Assembly (NCBI GenBank): GCA_963734725.1
Contig: CAVTIX010000014.1
Span: 248,001-312,000, forward strand
Direction of reading: 5' to 3'
From: DASXKD01 sp963734725
Lineage (GTDB): Bacteria > Actinomycetota > Actinomycetes > Streptosporangiales > Streptosporangiaceae
DNA: 64,000 bases
Position 1 is the first letter of the stretch. Each line of letters opens with the position of its first letter. This document shows positions 42,681-50,895 of this stretch, in pieces. A program made the translations under genes and the position numbers. The notes below the pieces were generated by a model. The model had not been told where the DNA came from and did not search any database. It was given only the letters and a program-made list of their open reading frames with translations.

Positions 42681-43942
42681 ATGTATCTCCGGTACAACTA
42701 CCGCTTAGATCCGCGGCCACGCCACCAGATCGCCCTCGGCAAGGCGTTCGGCTGCGCCCGAGTCGTCTTCAACGACGCCTTGGCCGTCCGGGAAGCCGCC
42801 TATCAGGCCGGGGAGCCGTACCCGACCGATGCACAGTTGTCAGCCCGGCTAACCGCCAGCAAGGCCAGGCCGGAGCGGGCATGGCTGACCGAGGTGTCCG
42901 CGGTGGTGCTGCAGAACGCCATAGCGGACCTGAACACCGCCTACAGGAACTTCTTCGCCTCCCGCAACGGCACCCGCACCGGGCCGAAGATGCGCAAGCC
43001 CAGGTTCCGGTCCCGCAAGGATCACCGACAGGCCATCCGGTTCACCGCCAACGCCCGGTTCAAGGTGCTCCCGAACGGGAAGCTGAGGCTGCCCAAAGTG
43101 GGGGACGTGCCGGTGCGGTGGTCGCGGCCGTTGCCTTCTGAACCATCCAGCGTGACGGTAATCAAGGACGCGGCCGGGCGGTACTTCGCCAGCTTCGTTG
43201 TGGAGACCGAGCCTGGCGCGCTCCCCGAAGCGCAGCCAAGGGTCGGCATCGACCTCGGACTCAAGCACTTCGCCGTCTTGTCGGACGGCCGGAAGATCAC
43301 GGCACCGCGGTTCCTGCGGCGGGCGGAGAAACGGCTTAACCGCCGGCAGCGCGAGCTGTCTCGCAAGCTGGAGGGCTCAGCCAACCGGGACAAGGCCCGG
43401 GTGAAGGTGGCTTGCGCGCACGCGCGGGTGGCTGATGCCCGGCGGGACTTTCACCACCAGTTGTCCACGGCGCTGATCCGCGAGAACCAAGCGGTCGCCG
43501 TTGAGGACTTGGCGGTGCACAGACTCGGGCGGACCCGCCTGGCCAAGCCCATCCATGACGCCGGGTGGTCCACTTTTGTCGCGATGCTGGGATACAAGGC
43601 CCGACTGTATGGCCGGGAGTTCCACCGGATCGGCCGGTTCGAGCCGACCTCGCAGACGTGTTCAGTGTGCGGGGCCAAAGATGGGCCCAAGCCGTTGCAC
43701 GTCCGCGCCTGGGAGTGTCAGGGGTGCGGGGCGTGGCTGGACCGGGACGTCAACGCGGCGGTCAACGTCGCCAGGGCCGCCGGGCTGGCGGTGACAGCCT
43801 GTGGAGCGCAGGTAAGACCGGACGTGGCTCCGGCGCAGCGCGCAACCCCGTTCTGGGAGGAAGCAGGAACCCACCCGAAGTCACGCCGCAAGGCGGCGGG
43901 ACAGGCGGGAATCTCCGCCCTTCAAGGCGAAGAGGAAGCCAA
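42681..43942 (+). mobile_element. IS200/IS605-type element with tnpB only (copy 2)
   Basis: The element has tnpB and a right end closing with AAGCCAA at 43942. No tnpA. The left boundary is not resolved but an AT-rich patch at 42640-42680 is the best candidate. The host sequence immediately to the right is the interior of a broken thioesterase gene. Confidence 0.75.
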
Positions 43943-43973
43943 ACGATCAACCTGCTGGTTCGGTTCCGGATGA
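42681..43973 (+). CDS. tnpB: RNA-guided endonuclease TnpB (copy 2)
   Basis: A 430-residue TnpB. RuvC residues Asp191 (VGIDLGLKHF), Glu275 (VAVEDLAV) and Asp356 (WLDRDVNAAVN) and the zinc finger (Cys327/330 and Cys346/349) are intact, so the nuclease should be active. It differs widely from copy 1 in the N-terminal half, so the two are separate lineages rather than a recent duplication. The final codons run past the element end into host DNA, stopping at 43973. The function is RNA-guided DNA cleavage with an overlapping right-end RNA. Confidence 0.93.
   Translation: MYLRYNYRLDPRPRHQIALGKAFGCARVVFNDALAVREAAYQAGEPYPTDAQLSARLTASKARPERAWLTEVSAVVLQNAIADLNTAYRNFFASRNGTRTGPKMRKPRFRSRKDHRQAIRFTANARFKVLPNGKLRLPKVGDVPVRWSRPLPSEPSSVTVIKDAAGRYFASFVVETEPGALPEAQPRVGIDLGLKHFAVLSDGRKITAPRFLRRAEKRLNRRQRELSRKLEGSANRDKARVKVACAHARVADARRDFHHQLSTALIRENQAVAVEDLAVHRLGRTRLAKPIHDAGWSTFVAMLGYKARLYGREFHRIGRFEPTSQTCSVCGAKDGPKPLHVRAWECQGCGAWLDRDVNAAVNVARAAGLAVTACGAQVRPDVAPAQRATPFWEEAGTHPKSRRKAAGQAGISALQGEEEAKRSTCWFGSG
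43881..43942 (+). ncRNA. right-end / omegaRNA scaffold of TnpB copy 2
   Basis: Within the tnpB 3' end are a perfect 6-bp hairpin CGCCGC-AAG-GCGGCG (43884-43898, loop AAG) and a CGCC-GGCG hairpin around CTTCAA (43916-43929), then the terminal AAGCCAA. The guide would start at 43943. The 5' limit is unknown. Confidence 0.55.
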
Positions 43974-44184
43974 CCGGCACGGTGACCCGGGCCGGGCGGA
44001 CACTCGTCGTCTGCCGCGGTGACGCGTTCGCGACACCGCCACTACGCCGTTCGCGGTCATGCAGGCCACGCTGACCGCCGTCTACGACCCGGCCCGGCAT
44101 CCAGAATTGATGGCGCCTCCCCGGCGGCCCGGCCCGCGACCCGGCAGCGAGCGTGGCCGGGGCGCGAACCGTGGCGTGTCATGA
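43943..44184 (+). pseudogene. C-terminal relic of a hotdog-fold thioesterase
   Basis: Directly at the TnpB right end the reading TINLLVRFRMTGTVTRAGRT, LVVCRGDAFA begins in mid-protein and has the typical strand pattern of PaaI-type thioesterases. One base appears to be missing after DAFA; the correct frame then continues DTATTPFAVMQATLTAVYD and runs to TGA at 44184. The N-terminal half, including the catalytic residues, is absent upstream of the element. Confidence 0.5.
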
Positions 44185-44208
44185 TCGGGGCAAGGCGGAG
44201 GGAGTCGC

Positions 44209-45969
44209 ATGCAATACCAGATCGTCGCCGAGGCTTACCGTGACCTGGAGCAGGCCAGCGGCCGGCTGGCGATGATTGACCGGCTCGCCGCGCTGCTCGC
44301 GGCTGCCCCGGCCGAGGTGCTGCCCACGGTCTGCTACCTGTGCCAGGGCCTGATCGCGCCGGAGTTCGCCGGGATAGACCTCGGCCTTGCCGAAAAGCTG
44401 GCCGTCCGGGCGGTCGCGGCCGCCACCGGCAGTGATACCGGGCAGGTTACCGCCGCGGTGCAGGAGGCCGGTGACCTTGGCGCGGCCGCCGAGCGGCTGC
44501 TGGCGGCGACGGCCGCGGGCCGTCCGGCCAGCCTGGAGGTGGCCGGCGTGGTGGAGACCTTGCACCAGATCGCGCAGGCCGAAGGGCCGGGGTCGCAGGG
44601 CCGCAAGCTGGGCCTGCTGGCAGGCCTGCTCGGCCAGGCCACGCCGCTGGAAGCGCGTTACCTGCTGCGCCTGGTCACCGGGGGGCTGCGGCTGGGCATC
44701 GGCACGCCCACCGTCCTGGACGCGCTCGCGCAGGTGTACGCCGGCGGGCGGGCCGCGCGGCCGGTGCTGGAACGCGCCTATAACATCTGCTGCGACCTCG
44801 GCCTGATCGCCGGCACGCTGGTGAGCGGCGGCGTGGCTGCGGTCGAGCAGATCCGGGTCCGGCCGGGTAACCCGGTGCGGGCCATGCTCGCCCAGCGGCT
44901 GTCCGAGCCGGAGGAGATCCTGGCCAAGCTGAGCGGAGAATGCTCGGCCGAGTACAAGTACGACGGCGTCCGGATCCAGGCGCACCGGACCGCCGACGGG
45001 GCGATCGAGCTGTTCACCCGGCGGCTGGAGCGCGTGGCCGCTCAGTTCCCCGATGTCGTGGCGCTGCTCGAGGCCGGCCTCGGCCCGGCCGAGGCGATCA
45101 TCGAGGGGGAGGTCGTCGCGTTCGACCCGGCAGCGGGGGAGCTGCGCCCGTTCGGCGAGGTCATGACCCGGCGGCGCAAGCACGGCATCGCCGAGGCGGT
45201 GCTGGACGTGCCGGTGGGCCTGTTCTGCTTCGAGCTGCTGTTCGCCGACGGCCAGGACCTCACCCAGCTGCCGTATCCGCAGCGGCGGGCGGCGCTGGCG
45301 CGGGCGATCACCGTCTCGCCGCAGCTGCGGCTGACCACCGCGGCCGAGGTGGCCACCCCGGCCGCCCTGGAGGCGGCCTTCGAGCAGGCGGTCACCGACG
45401 GCTGCGAGGGACTGGTCTGCAAGTCGGTCGGCCCGGCCGCGGTCTACCAGGCCGGCGCCCGCGGCTGGCTATGGATCAAGCTCAAGCGCGACTACCGCAC
45501 CGAGCTGTCCGACACCGTGGACCTTGTCGTTGTCGGCGCGTTCGCCGGGCGGGGCCGCCGCGCCGGGGTGTACGGGGCGCTGCTGCTGGCTGCCTACGAC
45601 CCGGCCGACGAGGTCTACCGCGCGGTGACCAAGTGCGGCACCGGATTCTCCGACGCCGAGCTGGCTGCGCTGCCCGACCGGCTGGCGCCCCTGGCTCGCC
45701 CGGCCAAGCCGGCCCGGGTCGACGCCCGCCAGCAGCCCGACATCTGGTTCGAGCCGGGCATGGTGCTGGAGATCCTGAGCGCGGAGCTGACGCTTTCCCC
45801 GACCTATACCGCCGCCTGGGGACAGATCAAGGAGGAGGCCGGGCTGGCGATGCGCTTCCCCCGGTTCACCGGCCGATGGCGCGACGACAAAGACCCGCAG
45901 GACGCCACCACCATCCAGGAGCTGATCGATCTGTACCGCGCCGCACAACGAAAGCCCGCGAGCACCTGA
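44209..45969 (+). CDS. lig: ATP-dependent DNA ligase (archaeal/LigB type)
   Basis: A 586-residue ligase with three parts: an N-terminal helical DNA-binding domain (1-215), the adenylation domain and an OB domain. Motif I with the nucleophile is Lys250 in SAEYKYDGVRIQ; motif III is in LPVGLFCFELLF, motif IV in CEGLVCKSV and motif V in WLWIKLKRDY. It seals nicks using ATP rather than NAD, with roles in repair; the essential replicative ligase in actinobacteria is the NAD-dependent LigA elsewhere. The ATG follows GGAGG about 6 bases upstream. Length is typical of this ligase group. Confidence 0.93.
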   Translation: MQYQIVAEAYRDLEQASGRLAMIDRLAALLAAAPAEVLPTVCYLCQGLIAPEFAGIDLGLAEKLAVRAVAAATGSDTGQVTAAVQEAGDLGAAAERLLAATAAGRPASLEVAGVVETLHQIAQAEGPGSQGRKLGLLAGLLGQATPLEARYLLRLVTGGLRLGIGTPTVLDALAQVYAGGRAARPVLERAYNICCDLGLIAGTLVSGGVAAVEQIRVRPGNPVRAMLAQRLSEPEEILAKLSGECSAEYKYDGVRIQAHRTADGAIELFTRRLERVAAQFPDVVALLEAGLGPAEAIIEGEVVAFDPAAGELRPFGEVMTRRRKHGIAEAVLDVPVGLFCFELLFADGQDLTQLPYPQRRAALARAITVSPQLRLTTAAEVATPAALEAAFEQAVTDGCEGLVCKSVGPAAVYQAGARGWLWIKLKRDYRTELSDTVDLVVVGAFAGRGRRAGVYGALLLAAYDPADEVYRAVTKCGTGFSDAELAALPDRLAPLARPAKPARVDARQQPDIWFEPGMVLEILSAELTLSPTYTAAWGQIKEEAGLAMRFPRFTGRWRDDKDPQDATTIQELIDLYRAAQRKPAST

Positions 45970-46100
45970 GCCGCCGACGCCGGGCGCGGCAGGTCGGCGG
46001 ATAGGACGGCATGCAGTGACGCCTGTTTCGGCGTCCTGGGCGGGCACCGCGCCGAACCGGCTGGTCTGGCCCAGCATGCCGGGTCAGCCGGTGGTCATCG

Positions 46101-46754
46101 TCAGCGGTTCGCCGGCGATGCCGACTCCGGCCCGACGTTGTCATCCAGCCAGCGGTGCACCGGCGCCGCGGTGCGCAGGAAGCCCGCTACGTGGTTCCTG
46201 GCCTGCCCCGTGTGCAGCCACGGCGCCACCGGCCAGTGCCGCCAGCAGACCAGGCCCTTGTACCGGAGCAGCTCGATCCGGGGATGGTCGGTGCGGTACC
46301 CGCGCGGCGCGCTCTTGAGCGCCTGCGCGCCGCCGACCTCAAGGCCTTCGCCCCTGAGCTGTGCCACCAGCCGCGCCAGCCGCGCGCCGCTGGTTTCGTC
46401 GTTGACCGCCCGGCGGTACCGGTCCAGCTGGGCAGGGGACATGATGTAGTACCCGACAGCGGCGGTCAGCCCGTCCGCGGCGAACCGCACATAGCCACCA
46501 CGGTCGAGGCTCGCATAGATCTCGGTCTTGTACGGCGACTTGTCCGCGGCGAACCGCACATCGCGGTAGGGGCGCGCGATCCGCCCGGGACCGAACTCGC
46601 CGCTGAGCTCGTCGAGCAGCTCGGCCATCGGCCCGCGCACCGACTCCTCGTAGACCGCCTTATGCGCGGTCCAGTACGCCTTGTTGTTGTCGGCCTGGAG
46701 GCCGCTGAAGAACGCCACAGCCTCGGCCGGCCATCCCGAGAAACCCACAACCAC
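46101..46754 (-). CDS. DUF2461 domain-containing protein
   Basis: A 217-residue protein with the DUF2461 pattern: FSGWPAEAVAFFSGLQADNN near the N-terminus, then FAADKSPYKTEIYASLDRGG and GYYIMSPAQLDRYRRAV. The family is widespread with no assigned function. Cytoplasmic. Convergent with the DNA ligase gene; no operon partner. The C-terminal segment LLRYKGLVCWRHWPVAPWL is conserved in actinobacterial members. Confidence 0.88.
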   Translation of the reverse strand: MVVGFSGWPAEAVAFFSGLQADNNKAYWTAHKAVYEESVRGPMAELLDELSGEFGPGRIARPYRDVRFAADKSPYKTEIYASLDRGGYVRFAADGLTAAVGYYIMSPAQLDRYRRAVNDETSGARLARLVAQLRGEGLEVGGAQALKSAPRGYRTDHPRIELLRYKGLVCWRHWPVAPWLHTGQARNHVAGFLRTAAPVHRWLDDNVGPESASPANR

Positions 46755-46891
46755 ACCTTAGGGCCCGGTCATCAGGCCGCCCGGGACTTTGCCGGTGGCC
46801 CGGTCACCGGGCTGTCCGTGGTTGACTCCGGGAGCGGGCCCCGGTTTGATGCTGCGATCTGACTTTCGAACGGTGCCCCCGGGAGCCAACC

Positions 46892-48178
46892 ATGAGCGAG
46901 CGGCCGCTGACGATCCTGTTCATGCCCGAGAGCGCGTACGGGCCGACCAACAACTGCATCGGGATCGGTGACGTGCTGCGCCGCCGCGGCCACCGGGTCG
47001 TCTTCGCGGCCGAAGCATCGTGGCGCGGGCGGCTGGAGCGCCTTGGCTTCGAGGAGGATCTCGTCAACCTGGCGCCGCCCAGCACGGACGCGGCGGAGCA
47101 GGATGCCGGGCAGTTCTGGAAGGACTTCATCCGCGACACCGCGCCGGAGTTCCGCAAGCCGACGATCGAACAGCTGGACACCTGGGTGCGGCCGGTCTGG
47201 GAGGAGCTGGTCAACGGCGCGCGATACTGCCAGCCACAGCTCACCCAGATCATCGAGCGCACCCGGCCGGACGTCATCGTCGAAGACAACGTGGTCGGCT
47301 TCCCCGCCCTGGTCACCGCGGGCGTGCCGTTTGTCCGCATCGTGTCGTGCAATCCACTAGAGATCTCCGATCCGCAGATACCGCCGGCCTTCTCCGGCTA
47401 CCCGGCCGCGAACCCGGCCGGCTGGCAGGCGTTCCGCGACGAGTACGCGCGGGTGCACCGGCCGCTGTGGGCGGAATTCAACGAGTGGGTCATCGAGCAG
47501 GGCGCACCACCGCTGCCCGACCTGGAGTTCATCCACCAAGGGGCGGTCAACCTGTACGTCTATCCCGAGCTGGCCGACTACCGGCGCGCCCGGCCCCTGG
47601 CGCCGTCGTGGCGCCGGCTGGAATCCTCGGTGCGGCAGACCGACGAGAAGTTCGCCCCGCCGCAGGCCCTGGCCGCCGGTGACGGCCCGCTCATCTACTT
47701 CTCGCTCGGCTCCCTCGGGTCGGCCGACGTGGAGCTCATGCGGCGGGTGATCGGCTGCCTGGCCGCGACGCCGTACCGCTATATCGTGTCCAAGGGGCCG
47801 CTGCACGAGGAGATCGAACTGGCGCCGAACATGGCCGGCGCCGAGTTCCTGCCGCAGACGTCGGTCATCCCGCTCTGCGAGCTGGTGATCACCCACGGCG
47901 GGAACAACACCGTCACCGAGTGCCTGCACTACGGCAAGCCGATGGTCGTGCTGCCGCTGTTCTGGGACCAGTACGACAACGCGCAGCGCATGCACGAACT
48001 GGGCCTGGGCGTCCGCCTCGGCGCCTACGAGTTCGCCGACAACGAGCTGCACGGCGCGCTGGATCGCCTGCTCACCGACACCGCGCTGCACCGCAGGCTG
48101 GCCGGCGCGGCGGCCACGATCCAGGAGCACGACGGCCTGCGCAAGGCCGCCGGCCTGATCCAGCAGGCAGCAGGGTAG
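46892..48178 (+). CDS. GT1-family (UGT/MGT-like) glycosyltransferase
   Basis: A 428-residue GT-B glycosyltransferase of the macrolide/UDP-glycosyltransferase group. The N-terminal acceptor domain begins LTILFMPESAYGPTNNCIGI with GHRVVFAAEASW. The C-terminal donor domain ends with THGGNNTVTECLHYGKPMVVLPLFWDQYDNA, the UGT signature. It moves a sugar from a nucleotide sugar to a small hydrophobic acceptor, perhaps a phenol given the aromatic genes nearby (inference). It is 41 bp upstream of the acyl-CoA ligase gene and likely in one operon with it. Confidence 0.9.
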   Translation: MSERPLTILFMPESAYGPTNNCIGIGDVLRRRGHRVVFAAEASWRGRLERLGFEEDLVNLAPPSTDAAEQDAGQFWKDFIRDTAPEFRKPTIEQLDTWVRPVWEELVNGARYCQPQLTQIIERTRPDVIVEDNVVGFPALVTAGVPFVRIVSCNPLEISDPQIPPAFSGYPAANPAGWQAFRDEYARVHRPLWAEFNEWVIEQGAPPLPDLEFIHQGAVNLYVYPELADYRRARPLAPSWRRLESSVRQTDEKFAPPQALAAGDGPLIYFSLGSLGSADVELMRRVIGCLAATPYRYIVSKGPLHEEIELAPNMAGAEFLPQTSVIPLCELVITHGGNNTVTECLHYGKPMVVLPLFWDQYDNAQRMHELGLGVRLGAYEFADNELHGALDRLLTDTALHRRLAGAAATIQEHDGLRKAAGLIQQAAG

Positions 48179-48219
48179 GCGGTTACCATCGGGTAGCCGG
48201 GCAGAGCAGGAGGACGAGC

Positions 48220-49788
48220 ATGACGTCGCAGGGTGACCACAATCTCGCCGCCTTGGCCGAGGCCGCATTCCGCCGGCTCGGCGACTACGAGAGCCTCGTC
48301 TTCGAGGGCCGGACGTACCGGTCGGGTGAGCTTTTCGACCGGGCGTGCCGGGTCTCGTCCGGGCTGGTGAAGATCGGGATCTCGCCCGGCGAGCGGGTGG
48401 TGGTGCTTATGGCGAACTGCCCGGAAGTGGGCATCGCCTACAGCGCGATCTGGCGGGCGGGCGCCGTGGTCACCCCGGTCGTGTTCCTGATCAGCCCGCC
48501 CGAGTTGCAGCACATCCTGGCCGACTCCGGCGCGGTGGCGGTGGTGACCACTCCTGAGTTGCTCGCCACGGTGACCGCCGCCGTGAAGGGGGCAGGGGAG
48601 GCGGGTGGGGCGCCGGAGTTGCGGCACGTGATCGTCGTCGGCGGCGCGCCCGGCTCGCTGCCCGGGCACGTGCGCGGCGTCGACTTCGCCGAGCTTGAGT
48701 CCGCTCCCGCGGGCGGCATCGCCAGCGTCAGCGGCGATGACCTGGCGGCGCTGATGTACACCGGCGGCACGACCGGGCGGGCGAAGGGCGTCATGCTCTC
48801 GCACCGCAACCTGTACTACTGCTCCCGCAGCTCGCACGAGGCCTCGCAGGCCGAGGGGATCACCAGGGCGCTGACGCCGCTGCCGCTGTCCCACGCGTAC
48901 GGCATGATCGTGACCCTGGTCGGGTACCACGCCACCGAGCAGGTTCTGGGCGTGCTGCAGCGCTGGTTCGACCCGGCGGAGTTCCTGGCGCTGGCCCAGC
49001 AGCACCGGATCCAGCGCACCGCCCTGGTGCCCGCGATGATCCAGATGCTGCTCGCGCAGCCGCTGGAGGACACCGATCTGTCCTCGCTCCGCTACGTGAA
49101 CAGCGGCGCCGCGCCGCTCGCGGCGGAGACGAGGGAACAGTGGGAGCGGCGGGTGCCCGGCAGCGAGATCCTCGAGGGCTACGGGTGCACCGAGTCCGGC
49201 TCGGTGATCTCGGTGAACCCGCCCGGCGCCAGCCGCTCCGGCTCGGCCGGGCTGCCCATCCCCGGCTACCAGGTCGCGATCCGCGACGACAACGATGCCG
49301 ACGTGCCGGCCGGGGGAGAAGGGGAGATCTGCGTCCGCGCCGACGGGGTCATGGCCGGTTACTGGAACTCGCCCGCGGAGACCGCGGCGACGCTGCGCGG
49401 CGGCTGGCTGCACACCGGCGACATCGGCCGCCTGGACGCCGGCGGCTACCTGTACGTGGTGGACCGGAAGAAGGACCTGATCCTCCGCGGCGGCTTCAAC
49501 ATCTTCCCGCGCGACGTGGAGGACGTCCTGCTCGAGCATCCCGCGGTCGCGATGGCGGGCGTCGTGGGCCGGCCCGACGAGCGCCTCGGCGAGGAGGTCG
49601 TGGCGTTCGTGTCGCTGCGGCCGGGCGAACAGGCCACCCCGGCGGAGATCACCGAGTTCGCCCGCGAGCGGCTCGCGGCGCACAAGTACCCGCGCGAGGT
49701 GACCATCCTCGACGCGGTGCCGCTCACCAGCGTGGGGAAGCTGGACCGCAAGGCGCTCCGCAGCCGGGTCCGCGGCGGGAACCGGTAA
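48220..49788 (+). CDS. AMP-forming acyl/aryl-CoA ligase
   Basis: A 522-residue member of the ANL superfamily. Core motifs are LAALMYTGGTTGRAKGVMLSH (P-loop-like A3), EGYGCTESG (A5), the hinge region HTGDIGRLDAGGYLYVVDR and the catalytic Lys in LTSVGKLDRKALR. The start at 48220 follows AGGAGG; longer frames lie in the glycosyltransferase gene. It activates a carboxylic acid with ATP to an acyl-CoA. Whether the acid is aromatic (cinnamate type) or aliphatic cannot be read off the sequence; the location next to the ring-cleavage operon favours an aromatic acid. Confidence 0.92.
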   Translation: MTSQGDHNLAALAEAAFRRLGDYESLVFEGRTYRSGELFDRACRVSSGLVKIGISPGERVVVLMANCPEVGIAYSAIWRAGAVVTPVVFLISPPELQHILADSGAVAVVTTPELLATVTAAVKGAGEAGGAPELRHVIVVGGAPGSLPGHVRGVDFAELESAPAGGIASVSGDDLAALMYTGGTTGRAKGVMLSHRNLYYCSRSSHEASQAEGITRALTPLPLSHAYGMIVTLVGYHATEQVLGVLQRWFDPAEFLALAQQHRIQRTALVPAMIQMLLAQPLEDTDLSSLRYVNSGAAPLAAETREQWERRVPGSEILEGYGCTESGSVISVNPPGASRSGSAGLPIPGYQVAIRDDNDADVPAGGEGEICVRADGVMAGYWNSPAETAATLRGGWLHTGDIGRLDAGGYLYVVDRKKDLILRGGFNIFPRDVEDVLLEHPAVAMAGVVGRPDERLGEEVVAFVSLRPGEQATPAEITEFARERLAAHKYPREVTILDAVPLTSVGKLDRKALRSRVRGGNR

Positions 49789-49992
49789 GCGCGGCAGGTC
49801 CGGCCGGGCGGGCCGGCCAGGCTCAGGCAGCGGCGCTGAGCGTGGCGAGGAACCGCTTGATCGGCGGAAGCGCGAGGTCGGTCCGCCAGAAGGCCGCGGC
49901 TCACACTTGCCTTCGATCTGCGCCATCGCCGCCCCTCCTCGCCGATGCCGCAGTGTAACTGTTCTGGCTACCGCGACAGCTGCCCGGCGCCG

Positions 49993-50745
49993 TCAGTGCA
50001 TGACCCAGCCACCGTCGACGCACAGCAGCTGGCCGGTGATGAACGAGCTTTCCGGGGCGCAGAAGAACAGCACCGCGCTGGCGACGTCGGCGGGTACGCC
50101 GCGCCGCTTGACCGCCTGCTGGTCGAGGACGTAGGCGGTGTAGCCCTCGCGGTCGGGGTGTATCTCCTCGGCAGCGGTCGGGAACGCCCCGGGCGCCACG
50201 GCGTTGACGGTGATCCCGTCCGGGCCGCACTCGCGGGCCAGCGCGCGGGTGAGGCCCACCAGGGCGCCCTTGGACGTCACGTACGGCACGAGCCGGGCCA
50301 GCCCGCCGAAGAACGTGATGCTGGAGACGTTCACGATCCGGCCGGTCCCGGCGGCCCGCATCGCCGGGAGCACCGCCTGTGCGCACACGAAGGCCGCGTC
50401 CACGTTGACCCGCTGCACGCCTTGCCACTCCGCGATCGAGTACTCGTCAACCGCCTTGCTCGGGTAGATCGCCGCGTTGTTCACCAGCACACCCGCGCCG
50501 TCGGCGGCGGCGACACCGCGGATCACCTCGCTGGTGCGATCCAGGTCCGCCAGGTCACAGGGCACGAAGAACGCGCTCCCGGCCGGGCCGGCCTGGTTGA
50601 TCTGGTCCGCGACCCAGGCGCCCGGGCTGGCGGGCAGGTCGACGAGGGCAACCCGGCCGCCCTCGGCCGCGAACGCGGCTGCCATGGCCGACCCGAGCCC
50701 GCCGGCCGCCCCGGTGATGATGATCGTCGTCCCGGTGAACCGCAT
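49993..50745 (-). CDS. short-chain dehydrogenase/reductase
   Basis: About 250 residues. Cofactor motif IIITGAAGGLGSAMAAAF, NNAAIYPSK, catalytic Ser in IVNVSSITFFGGL and YxxxK in VPYVTSKGALVGL; the end SSFITGQLLCVDGGW is standard. The ATG at 50745 has GGAGGA 5-6 bases upstream. It is transcribed divergently from the MetE-like/gal operon across a 150-bp region that contains a perfect palindrome, so it is probably part of the same regulon. Its role could be oxidising an alcohol or dihydrodiol ahead of ring cleavage. Confidence 0.9.
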   Translation of the reverse strand: MRFTGTTIIITGAAGGLGSAMAAAFAAEGGRVALVDLPASPGAWVADQINQAGPAGSAFFVPCDLADLDRTSEVIRGVAAADGAGVLVNNAAIYPSKAVDEYSIAEWQGVQRVNVDAAFVCAQAVLPAMRAAGTGRIVNVSSITFFGGLARLVPYVTSKGALVGLTRALARECGPDGITVNAVAPGAFPTAAEEIHPDREGYTAYVLDQQAVKRRGVPADVASAVLFFCAPESSFITGQLLCVDGGWVMH

Positions 50746-50853
50746 CCCGTCTCCTCCATCCGCCGTCCGGCGCTTACCTATGGTCTCGCCGCGGGCGCCG
50801 GCCCGGCGGGCGCGTCCCCGTGCTGGCACCAGCGGCCCTGTCGAGATGCCTCC

Positions 50854-50869
50854 AGATTGTTTACAATCT
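50854..50869. promoter_or_regulatory. GntR/FCD-type operator in the divergent promoter
   Basis: AGATTGT-TT-ACAATCT is a perfect palindrome with the TTGT-n-ACAA core typical of FadR/FCD-type GntR regulators; one encoded in the same operon (55602-56279) is the obvious candidate. A second, degenerate TTGTCAAC half-site follows at 50869-50876. Confidence 0.65.
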
Positions 50870-50895
50870 TGTCAACGATCTGCCGGAGGAGCCGC

